A stretch of DNA of 64,000 bases from Pseudomonadales bacterium (GTDB lineage Bacteria; Pseudomonadota; Gammaproteobacteria; Pseudomonadales; Pseudohongiellaceae). The stretch spans positions 434,001-498,000 of the forward strand of contig JACKOH010000002.1 in the NCBI GenBank assembly GCA_024234395.1, written 5' to 3'. Shown piece by piece: positions 26,095 to 31,976 of the stretch. Position 1 is the first letter of the stretch; each line of letters starts with the position of its first letter. The position numbers and the translations under genes were made by a program. The notes below the pieces were generated by a model, which was given only the letters and a program-made list of their open reading frames with translations, made no database searches and had not been told where the DNA came from.

Positions 26095-26796
26095 ATGAAA
26101 AACATCCTGATCATCGACGACGACGAGAAGCTGTGTCAGCTGCTGACCCAGTATCTCGAGCGCTACGACATGACCGTTCACGTCGCCCACGCGCCGTCCC
26201 GGGGCTTTGAGCTGCTGCGACGCATCAAACCGGATCTGCTGATTCTGGATGTAATGCTGCCGGAGAAAGATGGCTTTGAAATCTGCCGGGAGATTCGTGC
26301 CAAATCCTCTGTTTATGGCCAGTTGCCGATCCTCATGCTGACCGCCCATGGCGAAGTCACCGACCGGATCGTGGGTCTCGAACTCGGCGCCGACGATTAT
26401 CTGCCCAAACCGTTCGAGCCACGTGAGCTGGTGGCCAGAATCCACAACATCCTCAGACGTACCAGCGACGAAGGCACCACGCCGAAGCAGATCAAACCGG
26501 TGGACGGGCTGGAGATCGACGTATCGAGGAGAGAGGCCAAACTCGATGGTGAGTTGCTGGAGCTGACCACCATGGAATACGAGTTACTGCTTCTTTTCAT
26601 GCAGTCACCCAACAAGACATTCACCCGTGACGAGCTGATGAACAAGTTGCGTGGCATCGACGCCGAACTGTTCTCCCGGGCAGTTGACACCCTCGTCAGT
26701 CGACTCCGACATAAGTTGAAGGATACGTCTAAAACGCCTCGGTTCATCAAGACCGTGTGGGGACGTGGCTACACTTTTGTCGGAGCGGATAAATGA
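26095..26796 (+). CDS. OmpR-family response regulator
   Basis: This 233-residue protein has a receiver domain with the acidic pocket DDD at residues 8-10, phospho-acceptor Asp 52 in LLILDVMLPEKDG, Thr in MLTAHGE and Lys in YLPKPFEP. A winged-helix DNA-binding domain follows (TTMEYELLLLFMQSP, then SRAVDTLVSRLRHKLKD and FIKTVWGRGYTFV). The layout is closest to CpxR/RstA-type regulators. It overlaps the kinase gene by four bases (ATGA), so the two are translated together. Its regulon cannot be told here. Confidence 0.93.
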   Translation: MKNILIIDDDEKLCQLLTQYLERYDMTVHVAHAPSRGFELLRRIKPDLLILDVMLPEKDGFEICREIRAKSSVYGQLPILMLTAHGEVTDRIVGLELGADDYLPKPFEPRELVARIHNILRRTSDEGTTPKQIKPVDGLEIDVSRREAKLDGELLELTTMEYELLLLFMQSPNKTFTRDELMNKLRGIDAELFSRAVDTLVSRLRHKLKDTSKTPRFIKTVWGRGYTFVGADK

Positions 26797-28127
26797 CTCC
26801 GCTCCTTACCCACGTAAAGCGCTCACTGTTCCTACGCCTGCTGCTTATATTCGGCGTTACCATCGTGCTGATCTTCGCGATCATCTATATTTCGCTGCAG
26901 CAACTCAACCAGATCAACAGCAACCAGATCATCGAAATACCGGACTACTTCGTCCGCAACTTCGAGACCATCATCATCGACGATATCGGTACGCCGCCGG
27001 ACCTGGAAGTGGCGGCACTGCTGGCCCAGGACCTGGAGTGGACGATCCGCATCGAACACCCGGACATGGTGTGGCGCTCGGACAACGACTACCGGCTGCC
27101 GGTGGAACTGGCCGAATACAGCCGCACCCTTTCCAGCGATGCCGAGATCCGCACCTGGAACGGTGAGGACATCATGGTGGTGGAACGGAATGGTTACCGC
27201 TTTTACATGCATCAGCGCTTTCTGGACAACACCGACTTCAACTACGTGGTGTTGTATTTCGGCCTGGGTATTGCGGCCATCGTCCTGTTTCTCAATTACT
27301 TCTCAATCAGCCGTCTGTTGTCCCCGGTGCGTCTGCTCAAGGAAGGAGCGGAACGGATCCAGCGCGGCGACCTGGGTTACCGGGTAAGTACCGATCGCCA
27401 GGACGAACTGGGCGAACTCACTGCCAGCGTCAATCACATGGCCGACTCCCTGCAGTCCATGCTGGAAGCAAAGCGCCAGTTACTGCTGGCCATCAGCCAT
27501 GAACTGCGCACCCCGATCACCCGTGCCAAGCTGCAACTGGAGTTCATGGACGATGAGAAAAACCGCGACGCCCTGCTCGACGACATCAACGAGATCGACC
27601 TGTTGATATCCGACCTGCTGGAAGCGGAGCGGCTCAACAACACCCACTCGGTGCTGGTCACCGAAGAAGTGGATCTGTCGGCGTTTATCGAGTCGGTGGT
27701 CGAGAGCTTCAACAGCGACAGTTCGGAAATCCGTTTCACCGGACTCGAGCGCGACGAAGAGGTAGTCATAGACAGACTGCGGATTCGCCTGCTGATCACC
27801 AATCTTCTTAACAATGGTGTAAGACACGGTCGCGGCAAACCCATCGATGTCAAAGTGAGTTTCGCCAATGAACAGGCCACCATCGAGGTGATCGATCAGG
27901 GCGAAGGCATCGCCGAAGAACACCTGGCCGATATCACCGAGCCGTTTTATCGGGCTGACAATTCCAGGCAGCGCAATACGGGCGGATTCGGGTTGGGACT
28001 CTATCTCTGTAAGCTGATCGCCGAGGCCCACGGTGGCAATATCCACATCGCCAGCGAAGTGGATAAGGGCACTCACATCACCGTCACTATTCCGCGCGAG
28101 CCGCCGGAGTTCAAGACTACCAATTAG
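26793..28127 (+). CDS. Sensor histidine kinase partner of the OmpR-type regulator
   Basis: This 444-residue inner-membrane protein has helices at about residues 11-33 and 151-170 with a periplasmic sensor of about 115 residues between them. A HAMP domain follows (FSISRLLSPVRLLKEGAERI), then the phospho-acceptor His 236 in AISHELRTPITRAK. The ATPase has the N box LLITNLLNNGVRHG, G1 DQGEGIAEE and G2 GGFGLGLYLCK. It resembles CpxA/RstB-type kinases. The sensor domain is not recognised, so the stimulus is unknown. An inverted-repeat element lies about 100 bases downstream. Confidence 0.93.
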   Translation: MTPLLTHVKRSLFLRLLLIFGVTIVLIFAIIYISLQQLNQINSNQIIEIPDYFVRNFETIIIDDIGTPPDLEVAALLAQDLEWTIRIEHPDMVWRSDNDYRLPVELAEYSRTLSSDAEIRTWNGEDIMVVERNGYRFYMHQRFLDNTDFNYVVLYFGLGIAAIVLFLNYFSISRLLSPVRLLKEGAERIQRGDLGYRVSTDRQDELGELTASVNHMADSLQSMLEAKRQLLLAISHELRTPITRAKLQLEFMDDEKNRDALLDDINEIDLLISDLLEAERLNNTHSVLVTEEVDLSAFIESVVESFNSDSSEIRFTGLERDEEVVIDRLRIRLLITNLLNNGVRHGRGKPIDVKVSFANEQATIEVIDQGEGIAEEHLADITEPFYRADNSRQRNTGGFGLGLYLCKLIAEAHGGNIHIASEVDKGTHITVTIPREPPEFKTTN

Positions 28128-28230
28128 AAAGTTGCGTATCTTGCCGTATTGTGGCGTTTCGGCAGTGGAACTACTCGAAGCCAGGCAGGTAACACGTTTC
28201 AACCACTTACTGGCGATAACGGCGAGACCG

Positions 28231-28374
28231 CACTGTCCCAGGGGAGTCTGATCCTCCGCAACTTGCACCCCTCCGGGGTTCCCTCCCTCGGTCCCGAGCC
28301 CTGGACTACGGTCTCCTTCTGTCGGTCGGTGCGGCGTTTTAATTGCTCCGCCCTAAGCCTCCCCTGGGACAGTG
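28231..28374. repeat. 144-bp element bounded by a perfect 16-bp inverted repeat
   Basis: CACTGTCCCAGGGGAG at 28231-28246 is the exact reverse complement of 28359-28374. Within lie shorter stems such as CCCC-TCC-GGGG and CTCGG-TC-CCGAG. No open frame is credible. The arms share GGGACAGT with the core at 22.5 and 36.0 kb but are otherwise different. The element fills most of the 356-base gap between the histidine kinase and the hicA remnant; the rest of that gap shows nothing clear. Confidence 0.7.
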
Positions 28375-28483
28375 CTCAGTGGCTGCGATTGGAATTCCGT
28401 TTCGTTCGTAACGTAGTTAGAAGTGGTTGTCCGACTATAGGACTTACTACCGCTTCTGACCTTAATCGGTGAAGAACTATTGA

Positions 28484-28651
28484 GTGGTCCACAAATTGAG
28501 TGGGATGCTGGCAGACGGGAAAGGAAGTCATAGAAACTTCGTTCATCCTAGTATGTCCAAACCGATTACAATATCAGGCAATCCTGGAGCTGACGCGAAA
28601 CAGTATCAGATACGCGCCGTGAAACTCGCTATAGAGGAATCGCAGAAATGA
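28484..28651 (+). pseudogene. hicA: 5'-truncated hicA-like toxin gene
   Basis: The frame that ends in TGA 28649-28651 encodes GKGSHRNFVHPSMSKPITIS and then a tail with DAKQYQIRAVKLAIEESQK, which is the HicA mRNA-interferase pattern including the catalytic His in GSHR. A TGA stop at 28481-28483 blocks the frame just before GTG 28484, so at most 55 codons remain and the usual first alpha-beta segment (about 20 residues) is missing. The last four bases overlap the hicB start as ATGA, the normal operon arrangement. The truncation would most likely inactivate the toxin. Confidence 0.65.
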
Positions 28652-28887
28652 AGGAAAGCGCGCATTACGTAAAGTTAGTTGAGTGGAGTGATGAAGATCA
28701 GTGCTATGTCGGCAGTGCACCAGGCTTATTGCTCGGAGGATGCCATGGCGATGATGAGAAAGCGGTGTTTGATGAGCTGTGCAGTATTGTCGAAGAGACG
28801 ATCAGCATCTATAAGGAAGACGGTAAGCCTCTGCCGCCGCCAACCTCTGGGCGTGACTACGCCAACAAACTGCAATCCGTCGCATAA
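28648..28887 (+). CDS. hicB: HicB-family antitoxin
   Basis: This 79-residue protein has the HicB pattern: YVKLVEWSDEDQCYVGSAPG, a degraded RNase H-like fold that binds HicA, then DEKAVFDELCSIVEETISIY. The C-terminal helix-turn-helix or ribbon part of longer HicB proteins is short (GKPLPPPTSGRDYANKLQ). It is translated from an ATG overlapping the end of hicA. The TAA stop lies inside the first arm of the attC-like site, as is usual for integron cassette genes. With hicA truncated, it may be an orphan antitoxin. Confidence 0.82.
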   Translation: MKESAHYVKLVEWSDEDQCYVGSAPGLLLGGCHGDDEKAVFDELCSIVEETISIYKEDGKPLPPPTSGRDYANKLQSVA

Positions 28888-28959
28888 CTATCAGTTCAAT
28901 CGGCCCTTCGGGCCTTTAGGACGCCACTAAGGTGGCGCCAGTTAACCATGGCGTTATGT
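28882..28959 (+). repeat. attC-like integron recombination site 1
   Basis: The outer box GCATAAC (28882-28888) faces GTTATGT (28953-28959). The inner box GTTCAAT (28894-28900) faces GTTAAC (28941-28946) with the one unpaired base that gives attC its strand polarity. Spacers are 5 and 6 bases. The middle folds into two stems, GGCCC/GGGCC and CGCCAC/GTGGCG (28922-28937). The order, spacing, length (78 bases) and overlap with a gene's stop codon are those of integron cassette sites. Confidence 0.75.
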
Positions 28960-28977
28960 GACAAGAGATCTACCGAG

Positions 28978-29256
28978 GTGAAGTGGTTCATCCCGACATG
29001 CATGGCAGCGTTCTTGGTATCGTGTGAGGTGTTTAATGTTCAAAATCTATCGGTTGAAGAAGTAAAAGCATTTAGAGCAACAAGATATCCCACAAAGGCT
29101 GCTGATTTTGAGTGCGGATATGCAATCAAAACTGATATGTGGAGTTGCACTTTTTATGATTACTCATGCATCGATTGCAAAATATATGTTGGTGTCTTTG
29201 ACGAAGTACCTCCAAGATTTAACCCGTATGGACGGATGAAGTCACATAACAAGTAG
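28978..29256 (+). CDS. Cassette-borne predicted lipoprotein of unknown function
   Basis: GTG 28978 gives MKWFIPTCMAAFLVSCEVF, a short signal peptide with lipobox LVSC; the mature part has about 76 residues with further Cys pairs (SCTFYDYSCIDCK). An ATG at 28948 is also in frame but lies inside the attC spacer and would put 10 residues before the signal. The TAG stop at 29254-29256 falls inside the second attC-like site. The gene is AT-richer than its chromosomal neighbours. I do not recognise the family. Confidence 0.6.
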   Translation: MKWFIPTCMAAFLVSCEVFNVQNLSVEEVKAFRATRYPTKAADFECGYAIKTDMWSCTFYDYSCIDCKIYVGVFDEVPPRFNPYGRMKSHNK

Positions 29257-29309
29257 TTCAATCAGGGACAAGCTGCTACGCAGTTTTCCAATTAACAAGA
29301 GCTAGATGG
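29244..29309 (+). repeat. attC-like integron recombination site 2, right end degenerate
   Basis: The outer box ACATAAC (29244-29250), spacer AAGTA, and inner box GTTCAAT (29256-29262) face ATTAAC (29291-29296), again with one unpaired base. The 10 bases 29241-29250 are the exact reverse complement of 28953-28962, the left end of the same cassette, which is the expected relation. The final box should start GTT at 29303 but reads TAGATGG, so the right end is decayed or was joined to other DNA. Confidence 0.7.
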
Positions 29310-29418
29310 ACTCCCCCTGTTGTCAAGCAAAGTCTGTTTTTGACTATACGATATTGAACTGCACTTTTACATTCGACCTCCTGTTGAGCATTCTTGGCCC
29401 GGACCTGAATGAGTATTC

Positions 29419-29631
29419 GTGAGGGAGACTAATAAATGGAGTGAGAGTAAAAATACAGTGCTGTATATTTACTCTGACTCCATTTATTACGAGAGAACAG
29501 AAGCTATTATTAAAAATGAGTTTGAGCGCGTAACGCAATCGTCTCCCTGGTATTGTAAAAATTGTCATGAAGAGAATGATAATTCGTTTGAGTTCTGCTG
29601 GAACTGCCAGACGGAAAAAGACAACATATAG
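29419..29631 (+). CDS. Small zinc-ribbon protein, possibly a truncated DUF2007-type protein
   Basis: The 70-residue frame ends in SPWYCKNCHEENDNSFEFC followed by WNC, two CxxC knuckles separated by 12 residues, as in the C-terminal zinc ribbon of DUF2007-like proteins. The preceding helix TEAIIKNEFERVTQ also fits, but the usual N-terminal domain is too short. GTG 29419 is the likely start with GAATGAG upstream. It is AT-rich and lies right after the cassette relic. It may be a gene fragment. Confidence 0.5.
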   Translation: MRETNKWSESKNTVLYIYSDSIYYERTEAIIKNEFERVTQSSPWYCKNCHEENDNSFEFCWNCQTEKDNI

Positions 29632-29640
29632 CAATCGAAG

Positions 29641-30030
29641 ATCAATCTGATTGCGGCAGTTTCTCTTACCGGCGCTTCATTGAGTGTTGTAATAGCGCAA
29701 CAGAATTTTACATACAGTCAGATTTGTAAAGCTGGTATTGGCGTGATCACAAACGGGGATCCGCGGAGCATGATGTCGAGCGTCCACTCAGATGGTTTTC
29801 TGGTAATCTCGTATACTGAGCAGGAAGATGAAAAGCGTCTGTCTTATAAGTGCAGTTTAATCGGCAATCGAATTCACTGGGGCAGTTCAGACGGAATTTG
29901 ACAGGATAGACCCGGGCACGCAGTGATTACCTGGGCGGTTGATGGTGCCGAGCTCGTGATTCGGGAACAGCTTGGTGACAATTCGAATAGTGAAACGACT
30001 TTCATCCTGTCTGATCTGGATCCGATGTAG
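29641..30030 (+). pseudogene. Secreted-protein gene without a normal start and with an in-frame TGA
   Basis: From 29641 the frame encodes INLIAAVSLTGASLSVVIAQ, a signal-peptide core, then about 60 residues to TGA 29899-29901. The same frame goes on for 42 codons (starting QDRPGHAVITWAVDGAELVI) to TAG 30028-30030. No ATG, GTG or TTG precedes the signal core after the stop at 29629, and TTG 29680 would remove most of it. Loss of start plus a nonsense codon argues for a decayed gene. The family is not recognised. The bases from the TGA on read TGACAGGATAG, nearly as in the broken 2H gene at 1571. Confidence 0.5.
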
Positions 30031-30153
30031 GGCTATGTTTTAGCATTCGACTTCTCTATGAGGTTTCCCGGCACGAAGACAGATGGATATTTACGCTGGG
30101 AACCGCACTTCAATCAACTTTAACAGAGCTCAAAGCATTGGCTAACGGTTTTC

Positions 30154-30540
30154 ATGGATCCAGGGAAAAAGTGGAAGGAACTGGAGTCCCAACTAAAGCT
30201 GTTGGACCCCGACCTGGAAGAATTTGTAAGACTCCATCGGGTACGGCTCTACAGAAGCACTAGAAATTGGCCGGATCGCAGGCTGGAATGGGGAGGTAAT
30301 TTAAGTCGACTGATTCAGATCTACCTCGAAGACGAGGACAAGCTTCTGTATTCGATGTGGATCTGCTTGTCCGAAGATCGGGATAGGAGGCGATTCTGGA
30401 AAAACGAATTTTTAAAGAAGTCAGTTCCTATTGAAGACATTGCATCGAATCTGTCGAACCTTCTGGAAATCGGAATGAAACGGTTAGAGAGCTGGTCTCG
30501 CGACGATTTGGAGTACGGTACCACCCTTAGCGACAAATAA
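30154..30540 (+). CDS. Hypothetical protein
   Basis: This 128-residue, highly charged, mostly helical protein starts MDPGKKWKELESQLKLLDPD and is rich in Arg, Asp and Trp. No signal peptide, membrane segment or known motif is seen. It has a weak ribosome site. The frame is the only long one in its stretch and shows plausible codon use, so I take it as a gene, but no function is offered. A REP-like inverted repeat begins two bases after its stop. Confidence 0.55.
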   Translation: MDPGKKWKELESQLKLLDPDLEEFVRLHRVRLYRSTRNWPDRRLEWGGNLSRLIQIYLEDEDKLLYSMWICLSEDRDRRRFWKNEFLKKSVPIEDIASNLSNLLEIGMKRLESWSRDDLEYGTTLSDK

Positions 30541-30542
30541 CT

Positions 30543-30584
30543 GGGTCAGAGTACGGATGCAAGACAGTATTTCGACTCTGACCC
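30543..30584. repeat. Small inverted repeat, GGGTCAGAGT / ACTCTGACCC
   Basis: GGGTCAGAGT at 30543-30552 pairs perfectly with ACTCTGACCC at 30575-30584 across 22 bases. This type of arm is common between genes of gammaproteobacteria, often as small non-coding repeats. No second copy is seen in this window. It could work as a hairpin at the 3' end of the preceding gene, but no U-run follows. Confidence 0.6.
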
Positions 30585-30624
30585 CGATTATTGACCTCAT
30601 TTATTAAAAGGCAGAGGAAATAGC

Positions 30625-31050
30625 TTGGAACTTCAAGGCTCAATCAATCACATCGCCATCACGGTTTCCGACCTGGATTCGGCCATGAAGTTTTTCAGGC
30701 CGATTCTTGAAGAGCTGGGATACACCGTCGGGGAACCCTCCAGTTACCAGCAGACGAGAATCAATCTGAATCTGCATAAACAGAACGGTATTGCGTTTAA
30801 CATCTGGGAAGCCCGTCTGGAGCATCCATTCGAAGTCTATGAACCGGGACTCCATCATATCGCCTTCAACGCGGGCTCTGCGGCGCAGGTGGATCGCATC
30901 TCCGATCTGGTATCGGCATTGGGTGGAGAAATTCTTGACGGACCCGGTGAGTTCCCGTTTGCACATGGCGGGTACTACGCGGTCTACTTTCTTGGCCCTG
31001 ATCGGTTAAAGTTTGAAGTAGTCTACATGGCAGAGCTGGATAGAATGTGA
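30625..31050 (+). CDS. VOC-superfamily (glyoxalase-like) protein
   Basis: TTG 30625 preceded by AGAGGA (six bases apart) gives a 141-residue protein. Its VOC motifs are INHIAITVSDLDSAMKFFRP, PGLHHIAFNAGSAAQVDRI and the C-terminal DRLKFEVVYM. The paired His and Glu positions expected for metal binding are present (NHIA, HHIA, FEVV). This is the third VOC protein of the window; the three are not close copies. The substrate is unknown. Confidence 0.85.
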   Translation: MELQGSINHIAITVSDLDSAMKFFRPILEELGYTVGEPSSYQQTRINLNLHKQNGIAFNIWEARLEHPFEVYEPGLHHIAFNAGSAAQVDRISDLVSALGGEILDGPGEFPFAHGGYYAVYFLGPDRLKFEVVYMAELDRM

Positions 31051-31275
31051 GCGCTGCTTCGTTCCACGATCAATAGTCCCGTTCTTATTTCACCCTGACT
31101 CCTGTGGCAGCAGGGAGGTACGGAGACTTTTGGTGATTCTACCGGGGACTCAGGTGGTGTAGAAGCTAACAGCCTGCTACGGAAAAGGACATGGCGATGC
31201 TCGATCGGATGCTACAGCAGCTACTTGCCGCAACGTGTTCTTGCCATTAATTACTCCTTGAGTCGGGCGAACGCC

Positions 31276-31602
31276 ATGAAGATTTTTTATTTGCTCGCAA
31301 TTGGAACCATTCTCATGTCGGGTCTGGCAGGGTGCAGGGCAGATTCAACAAACGGTCAATCGATTGAACTGATCGGCTCCGGTATTTTCACTTCGGAATC
31401 AGGCCAGTCCATTCAGGCGTCCTATCGGGCCGACGACACAGTGGTTCTTTCGTTCCCGGATGGAAGCACCAGATTGCTGACACGTGCACGCGCGGCAAGC
31501 GGGACAAGATATGTCTCAAACACCGCCGAGTGGTGGGAACACCAGGGAGAGGCAAAACTATCGATTGACGGTGAGCAGGTATTTTCAGGCAGGTTGCAAT
31601 AG
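31276..31602 (+). CDS. MliC-family lysozyme-inhibitor-like lipoprotein
   Basis: ATG 31276 gives MKIFYLLAIGTILMSGLAGC with lipobox LAGC, so the protein is an envelope lipoprotein. The mature part of about 89 residues carries the MliC signature: VVLSFPDGSTRLLTRARA, then ASGTRYVSNTAEWWEHQGEA. In MliC this Ser-Gly-x-x-Tyr loop enters the active site of host c-type lysozyme. The paired cysteine found in many members is not obvious. The frame is open further upstream, but the signal peptide fixes the start. It is probably a defence against lysozyme from animals or amoebae. Confidence 0.8.
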   Translation: MKIFYLLAIGTILMSGLAGCRADSTNGQSIELIGSGIFTSESGQSIQASYRADDTVVLSFPDGSTRLLTRARAASGTRYVSNTAEWWEHQGEAKLSIDGEQVFSGRLQ

Positions 31603-31634
31603 ATCCATAGATTCGACTTGGAGAATAACTCCGT

Positions 31635-31868
31635 ATGACCTCAGGCAATCCGGAAGGATTCAGTTACCGGACTCGAAAATCCGGCGACGTGGAAATCCTC
31701 CACTTCGGGAAACCGGCGGGGCTGCTGCGCGAAATGGAGGCGGTAAAGTTTCTGTCAAAGGCGCAAGGTGCAGATGAACTGACGCTACAACATCTGATGG
31801 CACGCGTGACGGGTAACTACAAGCGTGGCAATGAACGAAATACCGCCGCTCATCAACGCAATCGATAA
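31635..31868 (+). CDS. Small conserved hypothetical protein
   Basis: The 77-residue protein has the pattern GFSYRTRKSGDVEILHFGK near the start and HLMARVTGNYKRGNER near the end, which I recognise as a widespread short proteobacterial protein of unknown function. It is basic toward the C-terminus and could bind nucleic acid, which is inference. ATG 31635 follows the MliC-like gene by 32 bases on the same strand. About 110 bases with no feature separate it from the convergent gldG-like gene. Confidence 0.65.
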   Translation: MTSGNPEGFSYRTRKSGDVEILHFGKPAGLLREMEAVKFLSKAQGADELTLQHLMARVTGNYKRGNERNTAAHQRNR

Positions 31869-31976
31869 GCCCGGATAATTTGCAGTAGTCGAGTATCGAG
31901 CGTATCCGTACTGGCTACTGGTTTCGGGAAGAGCCGTACGGACACCGAAACCAGTCCGGTGTCCGCAGGAATGGGA

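Noticed and set aside
28404..28430. A third attC-like site around GTTAGAAG
   Set aside because: Only one box is present; no matching outer or inner partner could be found upstream.
29899..29901. Genome-wide reassignment of TGA as a sense codon
   Set aside because: TGA is used as a normal stop in many intact genes here (for example at the end of metX), so the code is standard.
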